From the NCBI RefSeq assembly GCF_014653275.1, contig NZ_BNAL01000026.1:1-42236 (forward strand): a stretch of DNA of 42,236 nucleotides. The letters run 5' to 3'. The translations under genes and the position numbers were made by a program. Below the pieces are notes generated by a model, which saw only the letters and a program-made list of their open reading frames with translations, searched no databases and was not told the DNA's origin. This DNA is from Deinococcus piscis (GTDB lineage: Bacteria > Deinococcota > Deinococci > Deinococcales > Deinococcaceae). Shown here piece after piece: positions 19,089 through 27,494 of this stretch. The first letter of the stretch is position 1, and each line of letters opens with the position of its first letter.

Positions 19089-19199
19089 ACTTCAGAGTAA
19101 CGGGCAGAATGCTGCTGTTCTGAACATGGTAACTGGGGCCAAGGGGTACGTAGGCCACTTGGCGTAAGGATTCCGGCGCGGATTGGGGCAGACTGGCGT

Positions 19200-20159
19200 A
19201 TGAAATCACTGACCCTGCATCCCCTCACCCCACCGGACCTCCCGGCCTGGGCTGAGGCGTTTAGCTGCTGGCGGCCAGACAGTCCGCGTACCGCTGCCGA
19301 GCTGGCTGAGCGTGACCGGCTGCGCACGGTGGATGAAGTGGTTCAGCGGTTCTGGGTGTGCGGCAGTGAGGAGCAGCGGGTAGGTGTGCTGGAACTGGAA
19401 ACCCCCCGCGCCGAGAATCATCCCGGTTGGTTGCAACTGCGGGTCGGCACGCCGCAGCCTGAGCTGCTGCCCCGGCTGCTGGACTTGGGCCACCGGCAAG
19501 CGCGTGAGCTGAATGCCGCCGCGCTTATTGCCCGCGTCCGGGAGGACCGGCCTGAACTGGCGGCCCATCTGAAGGCAGGCTTTGCTGAATATGACCGCAC
19601 GTTCAGCAGCCGCTTGGACCTGGCCTGCTTGGATGTTGGGAAGTTCGCGGACAGGGAAGCAGCGGTACAGGCGGCAGGGGTCCATATCCTGCCCTTGGAA
19701 CAGGCCACGCTGGAGGCAGGCTGGGGTGAGTTTGCCCAGTCGGAGGCGGCGCAGCGGCGGCTGTATGCCCTGGTCGTCTCACGGCTGGCGGCTGTGCCGG
19801 GCGTTGTCAGTTACCGCCCCTGGTCCTTCGAGGTGTGGCGAGAACGCGCCGCTGACCGCTACGACCCCACGCTTGTCTTTGTGGCGGTGTCTCCGGCAGG
19901 CGAGTGGGTGGGGCTGACCGAGCTGTTCGCCGAGGCTTCAGGTGCGCTACGTACTGGGCTGACCGGAGTAGAGCCCGCGTGGCAGGGGAGAGGAGTGGCC
20001 TATGCCCTCAAGCTGGCGGCCCTGCGGGCAGCGCGGGAACGCGGCTACCACTCGGTAGACACGGTGAACCATCAGCGCAATGCTCCCATGCTGGCAGTCA
20101 ACCGGGCACTGGGATTTGTGCCGAACCCGGCAACCGTGTTGCTGCGGCGCAGGGTCTAG
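19200..20159 (+). CDS. GNAT family N-acetyltransferase, tandem-domain
   Basis: The 319-residue protein looks like two GNAT folds in tandem. The C-terminal half has a clear acetyl-CoA motif A (VEPAWQGRGVAYALKLAALRAA, beginning near residue 258) followed by the N/Y-type motif VDTVNHQRNAPMLAVNRALGF. The N-terminal half has a degenerate counterpart. Substrate unknown. ATG 19200 has no Shine-Dalgarno sequence; CAGACT ends 5 bases upstream, a degenerate form of the leaderless -10 pattern. It is divergent from the RraA-like gene. Confidence 0.85.
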   Translation: MKSLTLHPLTPPDLPAWAEAFSCWRPDSPRTAAELAERDRLRTVDEVVQRFWVCGSEEQRVGVLELETPRAENHPGWLQLRVGTPQPELLPRLLDLGHRQARELNAAALIARVREDRPELAAHLKAGFAEYDRTFSSRLDLACLDVGKFADREAAVQAAGVHILPLEQATLEAGWGEFAQSEAAQRRLYALVVSRLAAVPGVVSYRPWSFEVWRERAADRYDPTLVFVAVSPAGEWVGLTELFAEASGALRTGLTGVEPAWQGRGVAYALKLAALRAARERGYHSVDTVNHQRNAPMLAVNRALGFVPNPATVLLRRRV

Positions 20160-20171
20160 CAAGGCCAGCGG

Positions 20172-21074
20172 TTAGAAGGAACGGGCCTGTCCTTCCAGCC
20201 GTTCGAGGTCGTCTAGGGAGGCGTAGGCCTGGGCCAGCGCAGCATTCAGGTCATCCAAGCTGGCCGCGCCTTCCATGCGTTGCTGGGCCCCTTGGAGTTG
20301 TTCGCTGGCCTGCGCCGCCGCCGAGCGCAGCTCTGCCGCCTGCACTGCCCGGCGGGCCAGCTTCAGCGCCAGGACCACACCAGCTGCACTTCGCTCCAAC
20401 TGCGTGTCCAGCTCGGCGGCCTGTCTGCGGGCCACCTCCAGGGCCAGCTGCGCCTGGGCGGTGGTTGCCAGCGCGGTGTTCAGGTCGGTGCGCCGCTCCC
20501 GCACGAGGTACAGCACTTCGCTCTGCACCGCTGCGGCGTGCAGTGGTTGCCGGGCTTCCAGGTCGGGCAGGCTGGCACTCAGCAGGTGCTCTACCTCGGT
20601 GGTCAGGGCCAGAGCGCGTTCCAGTTCGGCTTGGCTGCCCGCAAGCTGCTGCTGCTCCTCGCTCAGCGCAGCTTGCTGCCGCCGCAGGGCGTCCTGGCTG
20701 CGGTACAGCCCTTCCAATAGTGGCGTGCTCTGGGCAGCGACCTGGGCATATTCCTGTGAGGTGAGCGCCGTAGGGCGGCGGCCCAGAAGCCGGGCCAGCA
20801 GTCCAGGTTGGGCAGGCTGCAAGCGGGCCATGAGCTGCCGCAACTCGCTCAGGGGCGGCGCGTGATTGCTCCCGGCTGTGGGCAGCGCACGGCCCAGTCT
20901 CGCTGCTTGGGCCTGCGCTCGCCCGCCCAGCGCCTGCACAGCGGCCACCTGCCTGCGGAATTCGGGGCTGTGGTGTGGAAGCAGGGCCAGGTCAGTTGCC
21001 AGCCGCTGCGCCTGCGCCCGGAGCTGTGCTTGTTCCTCGGGGGTCAGGCCAGTGGGCGACAGTCCGCTGCTCAC
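20172..21074 (-). CDS. Coiled-coil protein of unknown function
   Basis: I do not recognise the family with confidence. The 300-residue protein is almost wholly helical, rich in Ala, Gln, Leu and Glu, with no signal peptide or membrane segment. The middle (about 105-260) has heptad-like spacing and faintly resembles toxic-anion-resistance TelA proteins, but I cannot support that. GTG 21074 overlaps the TGA stop of the HD-GYP gene (GTGA), so it is probably translated by coupling and may act with that c-di-GMP enzyme. Confidence 0.6.
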   Translation of the reverse strand: MSSGLSPTGLTPEEQAQLRAQAQRLATDLALLPHHSPEFRRQVAAVQALGGRAQAQAARLGRALPTAGSNHAPPLSELRQLMARLQPAQPGLLARLLGRRPTALTSQEYAQVAAQSTPLLEGLYRSQDALRRQQAALSEEQQQLAGSQAELERALALTTEVEHLLSASLPDLEARQPLHAAAVQSEVLYLVRERRTDLNTALATTAQAQLALEVARRQAAELDTQLERSAAGVVLALKLARRAVQAAELRSAAAQASEQLQGAQQRMEGAASLDDLNAALAQAYASLDDLERLEGQARSF

Positions 21075-22426
21075 TGTTCTAGCAGGCTGTCTGCTCCCTC
21101 TTCCCGGAGCATCCGCAGGAATACATCCACGTAGTGAGGGTCAAAATGCTTGCCTGCTTGGTCCCGCAGTTCCTGTAGGGCACGCTGCTGACTCCAGGCT
21201 TCCTTGTAGGGGCGCTCGCTGGTGAGGGCGTCATAGACATCCACGATGCAAAAGACGCGGGCCGTTTCGGGAATCTCATAGCCGCGCAGTCCTGCGGGGT
21301 AGCCGCCGCCGTTCCATTTCTCATGGTGATAGCGCACCAGGTCCAGCGTTTCCGTCGGCAGAAAGTGCAGGTTTTGCAGCAGATCGTAGCCGATTTTGGT
21401 GTGCGACTCCATCACTTTGCGCTCCGATGGGGTCAGCAGGCCCGGCTTGTGCAAGATGGCGTCCGGAATAGCGATTTTGCCCAGGTCGTGCAGGTAGGCT
21501 CCCCAGCGCAGGGCCGTCATCTTGGATTCGCTGAAGCCCAGGGCATGGCCCAGGCGCAGGCTGAGGTCCACCACGCGGCCAGTGTGCCCGCCCGTTTCGT
21601 CGTCGCGCTGTTCAAGCGTGCCGCCCAGCGCTTTGAGGCTGAGGTCACGCGCCTCACTCAGTTCGTCAATGGCGGCGAACTGGCCCAGCTGTGCGCCCAG
21701 CAAGCGCGTAAATGACTGAAGCACACCCACATTGTCCGGGTGAAATTCGGCGTTACCGGGCCGCGCCAGCACAATCGTGCCCAGGTGCTGGGTGTCGCGG
21801 TTGTTGACCGGCACGGCCAGAAAGCGGGTGCGCTGGTCACGTGGCAGCCGCACGAGCGCTTCTTCCACGACCCAGTGGTCGGCCTGTACCGAGCGGCTGT
21901 CATTGTGGCTGGGAAAAATGGGTTGCCCCATAAACGGCACGAACGCCCCACGGGCCGCCAGAATCTGTGGACTGCCTCCCCGGTAAGCCAGATACGCCAG
22001 GTTGGGGGCCAGCCCCAGTTGGTGAATCATTTCTGCGCCCGCTTCTGTCACCTGCTCGGCTGTTTGGGCCTGGGCCAGCCGCTCACTGCCGCTCCGCAGG
22101 GCCTGGACGGTCCGGCGTTGCCAGCGCAGGTCGCTGACATTCAGCTGATCGCGGTAAATGATCAGGAATAAGCCCGCCAAGACCAGCGTGGCGGTCAGCA
22201 GGTCCTGGGCTACCAGCTGCTTGGGAAACAGCACGATGTAGGCCAAAAAGGCAGCTGGATAAGCCAGCAGCGCTGCCCAGCGGATAGGGCCGGTGAGCGA
22301 AGTGGTCAGGGCAGCCAGCAGCACAGCCGAAGCAGCCATCAGTGCCTGATTCGCCTCTACTGCAGCGTACCCCAACACCCCGACGGCCAGCAGGGCGGTG
22401 AGTAGGGGAAGAACTTGTGCGAGCAC
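21071..22426 (-). CDS. Membrane-anchored HD-GYP domain protein (putative c-di-GMP phosphodiesterase)
   Basis: It probably hydrolyses cyclic di-GMP. The 451-residue protein has hydrophobic segments in residues 1-90 (about four helices), a GAF-like region (about 105-250), then an HD-GYP domain: H281, HD at 313-314 with K317, H342, HH at 367-368, GYP at 375-377 and D396. The loop reads HHEKWNGGGYP, so an Asn replaces the Asp usual before GxGYP. The start is GTG 22426, 7 bases after TACACT (22439-22434, minus), a leaderless layout. It forms an operon with the downstream coiled-coil gene through a 4-base GTGA overlap. Confidence 0.9.
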   Translation of the reverse strand: MLAQVLPLLTALLAVGVLGYAAVEANQALMAASAVLLAALTTSLTGPIRWAALLAYPAAFLAYIVLFPKQLVAQDLLTATLVLAGLFLIIYRDQLNVSDLRWQRRTVQALRSGSERLAQAQTAEQVTEAGAEMIHQLGLAPNLAYLAYRGGSPQILAARGAFVPFMGQPIFPSHNDSRSVQADHWVVEEALVRLPRDQRTRFLAVPVNNRDTQHLGTIVLARPGNAEFHPDNVGVLQSFTRLLGAQLGQFAAIDELSEARDLSLKALGGTLEQRDDETGGHTGRVVDLSLRLGHALGFSESKMTALRWGAYLHDLGKIAIPDAILHKPGLLTPSERKVMESHTKIGYDLLQNLHFLPTETLDLVRYHHEKWNGGGYPAGLRGYEIPETARVFCIVDVYDALTSERPYKEAWSQQRALQELRDQAGKHFDPHYVDVFLRMLREEGADSLLEQ

Positions 22427-22552
22427 GGCGCTTAGTGTAGCACCGCGTCTCTTGCAGGGCGCTGGCTGCTTTCGCCTGTTCGCGTCTTCTTTAGGCGCTG
22501 TTTCTTTAGGCGCTGTGCCCCGCTAGGCCAGGCCTCCCTCTAGACTGAGTGT

Positions 22553-23353
22553 ATGGTCTCAACTCAGACGCTGGGCACTCCTGGCCCGCTCCGGCTGGCT
22601 TCGCTGGTGTGCAGCAACACCGAAATCCTGCAAGTGTTGGGCCTGCTCGGTCAGGTGGTGGCGGTAGACAGCCATTCAGACAGTCCTGGTCTGGAAAGCG
22701 CAGTGCGGCTGGGCCCCGATCAGGACATTGATATACCTAAGCTGGTCCAGGCCCGCCCTGACCTGGTGCTGGCCAGCCTGAGTGTGCCCGGCCTGGAACG
22801 GGTGGTGCAGGCGGTAAGGGAAGCTGGACTTCCAGTCTTGGTGCTGGACCCTATTTCGCCCCAGGACATCGCTTCGGATATCCGGCAGGTGGCGCAGGCG
22901 GTAGGGTGCCCGCAGCGCGGCGAGCAGGAAGCTGAGCGGTTTCTGGCTGGCCTGGAAACGGCCGCACGTGGGAGCCGCCGGGCGCTGGCAGCCTGGCCCC
23001 GCCCCCCCCGCGTGATGGTGGAATGGTGGCCCCGGCCCATCATCGCCGCGACCCGTGACTCGTGGGTGACCCATATGTTGCAGGACCTGGGAGCCCAGAA
23101 CGCCTTTGCTGAGCGGGCGGGCCGCAGCAGTCCTTTGACTCTGGAAGAGGTCCAGGCCGCTGCCCCTGACTTGATGACCTGTTCATGGTGCGGCGTGAAG
23201 AAGCTGCGCCCTGAAGTGATGGAAGCCCGTGGCCTGGGCGCGGAGGTGGTGTGCATTCCTGAAAGTGGTCTGGGTCGGCCCGGCCCACGTCTGCAAGAAG
23301 GTATGCAGGCTCTCGGGGCGGCGCTGGCGGCCCTGCCAGTCCCTGAGCGCTAG
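22553..23353 (+). CDS. Helical-backbone metal receptor (BtuF/FhuD-like) protein without signal peptide
   Basis: The 266-residue protein resembles the periplasmic binding proteins for cobalamin and iron siderophores (PF01497): CSNTEILQVLGLLGQVVAVD at the start, the DIDIPKLVQARPDLVLAS block and ITPxxIA-like PISPQDIASDI. It lacks a signal peptide or lipobox, and no permease or ATPase gene is near. Deinococcus has such cytosolic-looking members, perhaps binding corrinoids inside the cell, but the ligand is not determined. TAGACT (22541-22546) ends 6 bases before ATG 22553, indicating a leaderless message. Confidence 0.75.
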   Translation: MVSTQTLGTPGPLRLASLVCSNTEILQVLGLLGQVVAVDSHSDSPGLESAVRLGPDQDIDIPKLVQARPDLVLASLSVPGLERVVQAVREAGLPVLVLDPISPQDIASDIRQVAQAVGCPQRGEQEAERFLAGLETAARGSRRALAAWPRPPRVMVEWWPRPIIAATRDSWVTHMLQDLGAQNAFAERAGRSSPLTLEEVQAAAPDLMTCSWCGVKKLRPEVMEARGLGAEVVCIPESGLGRPGPRLQEGMQALGAALAALPVPER

Positions 23354-23386
23354 CGCAGCGGAGGCAGGCAAGGCTCCAAATGACAA

Positions 23387-23409
23387 CCGCTCACCCGTGG
23401 GATGAGCGG
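23387..23409. terminator. Possible bidirectional terminator hairpin
   Basis: CCGCTCA (23387-23393) and TGAGCGG (23403-23409) form a 7-bp stem between two convergent genes. There is no real T run on either side, so the call is weak. Confidence 0.4.
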
Positions 23410-23438
23410 CTGAGACAAATGGCGCTGACTTGTGGCGA

Positions 23439-23981
23439 TTACTTGAGCGACTGAACCCAGGCGTAGATGTTGTTCAGGTCGCCTTCAGAGACCTGGGCTT
23501 CGCCGAAGCGGGGCATGGTGGCCGCCAGCTCTCCATGCGGTGAGACGCCTTCACGCACAGCCTTTACGAATTCGGGCTGTGCCCAACCAACCGCGTTGGC
23601 CGTCATGGCAGGGCCAAGGGCTCCTTGACCTTCAGCCCCGTGGCAACCGGCGCAACTAGAAGCGAAGACCTGCTTGCCAGCTGCGGGGTCGCCCGTTGCA
23701 GCGGCTGCAGCATGGGCATCGTTGCCCTCCTGGGAGGTGCTGCCTTCAGTTGCAGGCTGGGCAGTGCCCTCTGCGGCAGCTGGGGCAGAAGCTGAGCCTG
23801 CAGCTGCGCCAGCTGCCGCACCTTCTGCACCGTGGTCTTCCGCGCTGTGGTCTTCAGTGCCAGCTTCAGCGTGAGCTTCGTGGGCGGCCACCTTGTTCAC
23901 CGCTGCTCGGTATCCGACCACTGAGCCACCGATTCCCAGCAGCAACAATGCCGTCATAGCCAATGCATACGTACTTTTCAT
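23439..23981 (-). CDS. Membrane-anchored c-type cytochrome
   Basis: An electron carrier on the outer face of the cytoplasmic membrane. The 180-residue protein has an N-terminal signal/anchor helix (about 5-24), a low-complexity linker (30-97) rich in Ala, Glu, His and Ser, and a single class I haem domain with C110-AGC113-H114 and the likely axial Met156 (TMPRF). I start at ATG 23981, with AAGGTGG 5 bases upstream on the minus strand; GTG 23990 is an alternative. The linker segment HEAHAEAGTEDHSAEDHG is unusually rich in His and acidic residues. Confidence 0.88.
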   Translation of the reverse strand: MKSTYALAMTALLLLGIGGSVVGYRAAVNKVAAHEAHAEAGTEDHSAEDHGAEGAAAGAAAGSASAPAAAEGTAQPATEGSTSQEGNDAHAAAAATGDPAAGKQVFASSCAGCHGAEGQGALGPAMTANAVGWAQPEFVKAVREGVSPHGELAATMPRFGEAQVSEGDLNNIYAWVQSLK

Positions 23982-24034
23982 TCCTACCACCTTACCACAC
24001 GGTCATGCGGGAGACAGGGCCAAAAAGCCTGCTC

Positions 24035-24391
24035 TCAGCGCTGCTCAAGCAACCGGTTTTTCTCGTCTACCAGGACCACACGGGGTTCCAGCGTGCGGGC
24101 TTCTTCCTCGCTGAAGTTGCCGAACGCCGCAAGAATCACCAGGTCGCCCGGCTGCACCAGATGGGCCGCTGCGCCGTTGATCCCGATCACGCCGCTGCCG
24201 CGTGCGCCACTCAGGGCGTAGGTATACAGGCGGTTGCCGTTGGTGATGTTCCAGATCTCCACCTTCTCATTGGGGAGGATGTCGGCGGCGTCCAGCAGGT
24301 CCTGGTCAATGGTCACGCTGCCCACGTAATCCAAGTCAGCCTGGGTGACGGTTGCGCGGTGAATCTTGGCCCGGAACATAATTCTTTCCAC
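24035..24391 (-). CDS. panD: Aspartate 1-decarboxylase (pantothenate synthesis)
   Basis: PanD makes beta-alanine from aspartate for pantothenate and coenzyme A. The enzyme is a pyruvoyl protein that cleaves itself before a serine. The 118-residue sequence matches throughout: [38 protein letters not shown]. With GTG 24391 as start, the cleavage pair falls at Gly24-Ser25, as in E. coli PanD, and TATACT (24404-24399, minus) ends 7 bases upstream, the leaderless pattern. ATG 24379, with GGAAAGA before it, is the alternative. The longer open frame to 24502 has no support. Confidence 0.94.
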   Translation of the reverse strand: MERIMFRAKIHRATVTQADLDYVGSVTIDQDLLDAADILPNEKVEIWNITNGNRLYTYALSGARGSGVIGINGAAAHLVQPGDLVILAAFGNFSEEEARTLEPRVVLVDEKNRLLEQR

Positions 24392-24483
24392 GGGCGCAAG
24401 TATAGGCGAGTGGAGGACGCCAAATGCGCCGCCGCCTTGAACCAAGCTGAAGCTTCTGGGGGCCGCTGCGTGCGGCCAAGCAG

Positions 24484-25239
24484 TCAGCTCCAGTACTTCC
24501 ACAGCAGCTGCGCCGCCGTGAGCAGCAGCAAGCCGGCAAATCCCCCCTTGAGCTGCGCCGTGGGAATGCGCTCCTGTAGACCGGCTCCAGCACGTGCGCC
24601 CAGCAGCACGCCCAGGGCAACGGCGCAGGCCAGAGCGGGGTCAAGCAGGCCCCCCGCCTGATAAATCAGCGTGTTGGCGACTGCCGTCAGCCCCATGATG
24701 AATGTGGACGTGGCGATGGCCTCGCGCAGCGGCAGCCCCCCCAACAGGTTCATGATGGGCACCTGTACCGTGCCCCCGCCGATGCCCAGCAGTCCGCTCA
24801 TGACTCCCGCAAAGCCCATGCCAGGTGCTGCCCAGCGGCTCTGCGGGCGGCGTTCCTCGGCGCGGGGGCCACTGCGCAGCAGCCGGTAGGCCGAGTACAG
24901 CAGCAGTGCTGCAAAAGCGGTGGCGACGGCCTGCGCGGGCAGCACCAACCCCAGCAGACTACCGATCACCCCGCCTGCGATGGTCAGCGGAGCATACAAG
25001 TAGCCCGTGCGTGCCTGCACCAGCCCCCGCTGAAGGTAACCCGCTGCGCCACTCAGGCCTACCGCCAGTACTCCCACCTGACTCACGGCGATGGTGGCGG
25101 CAATCGGGAGCGGCTGCCCCAGCGCCTCTGACACCGCTCCCAGGGCAGGCACCACCACCACACCCCCGCCCAGTCCCAAAATGGCCCCCAGCACGCCAGC
25201 CAGCAGACCAATGAGGAGGGCGGCGAAGGTCAGTGTCAT
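24484..25239 (-). CDS. TauE/SafE family membrane transporter
   Basis: The 251-residue protein is a multi-helix membrane protein of the sulfite/sulfonate exporter family, with about eight hydrophobic segments in two repeats. Each half carries the family's glycine-rich motif: [14 protein letters not shown] near residue 20 and [15 protein letters not shown] near 160. Members export sulfite, sulfoacetate or related anions, or move other solutes; the substrate here is unknown. ATG 25239 is 7 bases after TAGCAT (25252-25247, minus), so leaderless. It precedes panD by about 90 bases on the same strand, each with its own -10 box. Confidence 0.88.
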   Translation of the reverse strand: MTLTFAALLIGLLAGVLGAILGLGGGVVVVPALGAVSEALGQPLPIAATIAVSQVGVLAVGLSGAAGYLQRGLVQARTGYLYAPLTIAGGVIGSLLGLVLPAQAVATAFAALLLYSAYRLLRSGPRAEERRPQSRWAAPGMGFAGVMSGLLGIGGGTVQVPIMNLLGGLPLREAIATSTFIMGLTAVANTLIYQAGGLLDPALACAVALGVLLGARAGAGLQERIPTAQLKGGFAGLLLLTAAQLLWKYWS

Positions 25240-25397
25240 GGCAGCAATGCTAGCGCGTACGCTGCCTCACGCCGCCAGGATTGAGAGCTGGTCTCTGCGG
25301 TGCAGCCTTGCCAGGCTATGAGGCGTGATAGAAGTGGTTTTTCCCGCTTTATCCCCGCTCCTGGTCCTGTTCACGTCTTTGCCAAATTCCGACTGCT

Positions 25398-27074
25398 CTA
25401 AGCATGTTCTGCTGCTACAGAGCGGGCAGCTACCGGCACGCTGGGCGGCAGCTCAACCACCCGGTTCCGTCCGCTGTTCTTGGCCCGGTAAAGCGCTTCG
25501 TCGGCGCGGGCGATCAAGGAGCTGACCGTGTCATGTGGCACGGCGCGGGTCAGACCTACACTCACGGTGATCCGGAGTCCGGGAATATCCCAGTTCAGCT
25601 GCATGGTCCGCAGCCGAATTCGCTCGGCCACCCGGCGCGCTTCCTCGTTGTGGACACCGGACAGCGCCACCAGAAACTCCTCGCCGCCGTAGCGGGCGGT
25701 CAGGGCGTCCAGACCGGCCACTTCTGGTAGCAGCTGTGCCAGGCACCGAAGCACCCTGTCGCCGACCACGTGTGAGTGATTGTCGTTGATCTGCTTGAAG
25801 TGGTCCAGATCAATCAGCATCAGGTGCAGCGACTGGGTCGGGGCCCGCAGCTGGTGCAGCAGCCCAGGCAGGATCTCATCTGCTCCCCGGCGGTTGCTGA
25901 TGCCGGTCAGGGCGTCGCGGCGGGCCATGCCTTCGGCCAGCTGTACGCGCTGTTTCCACTCGGCCTGCACGCTGCCTTCGGCCAGCAGGTCGTCCGTGGG
26001 ATGAAACAGGCCGGTGAATCCCATAGGATCAACGGCCTGCCCACGCAGTTCTGCGGCTACCTGCCGCATGAGATTCAGCGCCTCAGCAAGCCGCTCCTGC
26101 GCCTCATACAGCCCAGCCAGGAGTTCTAGGGCTTCTACTCGCAGGTGGTGCTTACCCCAGCGGTCCATCAATTCTAGGGCGGTGTTGATGTGTTCTTCGG
26201 CTTCGAGTTGAGCGGTGCGGCGCTGCGCAGCACAGTCACTGGGCCGCTTGAGCAGCAGCTTGCCCAGCCACAGGTGCAGGTCAATCTCGCCGTCCATGTA
26301 CTGTTCCGTCAGGTGCTCCAAGCGCTGTGAAAGCAGGGAGATGGCCTCGTCATACTTGCCTTGGTGCGCCAGGAGCCGCGCTTCAAGGGCGCAGCGGGTG
26401 TTGTGGTAGAAGAGCTCGGTGGGGGGGAGCACATAGGTTTGCTCCAACATCTGCGCTGCTTGCTGAAGGTGCGCCGCCTGCTCCTCGCTGCGTCCGAGCC
26501 GCTCGCTTTGTTCGGCGAGGAACAGATGGGCCATGCCCTGTGCCAACTGGGCTTGGGCACGCACCTGTGCTTCTGGATGGTTCTGCAAGTGATAGGCATC
26601 AATCAGGTGCAGGGTCCGCTCAGGATCGCCCCAGTCCAGATGCAGGTTGGCCAGATTGATCTGAAGCATGCTGAGCAGAACTTCCGGCACCTGCATTCCT
26701 TCTTGGCGGCTGAGCTCCTGAGCCAGCAGAAACTGCTGCGTGGCGCTGTGCCACTCGCCAGCGGTGTGGTGCAGGAGGGCCATGTTGTTGGCCACCTTGA
26801 ACTGCACTTCGGTGTCCCCTGTACGCACGGCCTCCTCACGGGCACGGCGAAAACTGACCCGTGCTGCCCCCGGCTGACCCAGGTCAATCTCGATATTGCC
26901 CATCAGATTGAAGGCATGGGCCAGTGCTCGCCTTCCCGCTTCGCCTTCGCGCTCGGCCTCTTCTATCGCCAGCCGCGTGCAGCGATAAGCCTGCTGCATA
27001 GACCGGCCACACAGCCAGCGCCCAACCGCGACCAGCCGGTCAGCCCGCATCTTTGACTGTGCTTTCTCCTTCAT
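25398..27074 (-). CDS. GGDEF domain protein with N-terminal TPR-like repeats (putative diguanylate cyclase)
   Basis: It probably makes cyclic di-GMP. The 558-residue protein has a long helical N-terminal region (about 1-370) that reads as TPR-like repeats (HAFNLMGNIEIDLGQPG, FKVANNMALLHHTAGEW and others), then a GGDEF domain with the active motif GGEEF at 463-467, preceded by LIDLDHFKQIND and followed by VGLTRA and ADEALYRAKNSGRN. TPRs suggest control by a protein or peptide partner. I start at ATG 27074; TATGTT (27089-27084, minus) lies 9 bases upstream. The frame is open to 27194, and an upstream start would add a hydrophobic stretch like a membrane anchor, so a longer form is possible. Confidence 0.87.
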   Translation of the reverse strand: MKEKAQSKMRADRLVAVGRWLCGRSMQQAYRCTRLAIEEAEREGEAGRRALAHAFNLMGNIEIDLGQPGAARVSFRRAREEAVRTGDTEVQFKVANNMALLHHTAGEWHSATQQFLLAQELSRQEGMQVPEVLLSMLQINLANLHLDWGDPERTLHLIDAYHLQNHPEAQVRAQAQLAQGMAHLFLAEQSERLGRSEEQAAHLQQAAQMLEQTYVLPPTELFYHNTRCALEARLLAHQGKYDEAISLLSQRLEHLTEQYMDGEIDLHLWLGKLLLKRPSDCAAQRRTAQLEAEEHINTALELMDRWGKHHLRVEALELLAGLYEAQERLAEALNLMRQVAAELRGQAVDPMGFTGLFHPTDDLLAEGSVQAEWKQRVQLAEGMARRDALTGISNRRGADEILPGLLHQLRAPTQSLHLMLIDLDHFKQINDNHSHVVGDRVLRCLAQLLPEVAGLDALTARYGGEEFLVALSGVHNEEARRVAERIRLRTMQLNWDIPGLRITVSVGLTRAVPHDTVSSLIARADEALYRAKNSGRNRVVELPPSVPVAARSVAAEHA

Positions 27075-27271
27075 ACGGCCTTTAACATAGGGCAGAAATA
27101 TTAGGAAAGTTACGAACATATATGCGCCAATTACATTGTTGTAGGCAAACGACATATCTGGCGAAAAGTGAAAAATTTTGCACTGGCCCGGCAAAAATCG
27201 GCAGACTGGGGTCTATTTTTCAGTCCTCACCGCTGAAGGGGAGTGTCCACTTCTACTGGACAAACTCACTA

Positions 27272-27396
27272 GAGCATTTGACAAAAAGACCCTTTGTCTT
27301 TTTGGCGAACGGAGTGAGTGCAAAACAAAGAGCAGGACGGAGAATGGAGCTATGTGGAGTGGGGTTCTAGGCATAGCGTAATTCGGAGAACTGCTC
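27272..27396. mobile_element. MITE-like element flanked by TA
   Basis: A 125-bp non-coding segment begins GAGCATTT and ends AGAACTGCTC, so the ends are imperfect terminal inverted repeats (GAGCA then TT shared). Both ends are flanked by TA (27270-27271 and 27397-27398), the target duplication typical of IS630/Tc1-mariner elements. Inside, near the left end, is a 9-bp perfect hairpin CAAAAAGAC/GTCTTTTTG (27282-27304). No transposase is encoded. It is a candidate from one copy only. Confidence 0.4.
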
Positions 27397-27430
27397 TAAA
27401 TTTCTCACGTTTCCAGCCCTATCAATTACG

Positions 27431-27459
27431 AAAAAGCTGGGGGTGTCACTCCCCAGCTT
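27431..27459 (-). terminator. Terminator of alaS
   Basis: On the minus strand AAGCTGGGG (27459-27451) pairs with CCCCAGCTT (27442-27434) and is followed by U residues. It begins 36 bases after the alaS stop codon. Confidence 0.9.
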
Positions 27460-27494
27460 CTGAACGCTGAACCTCTGCTTGTTGTCTGGCTGCT

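Larger units (their letters stand above)
27075..27494. other. 420-bp region between the GGDEF gene and alaS
   Basis: The right part holds the alaS terminator (27431-27459). The middle holds a MITE-like element (27272-27396). The left part is AT-rich and serves as the promoter region of the minus-strand GGDEF gene. No credible coding frame. Confidence 0.5.
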
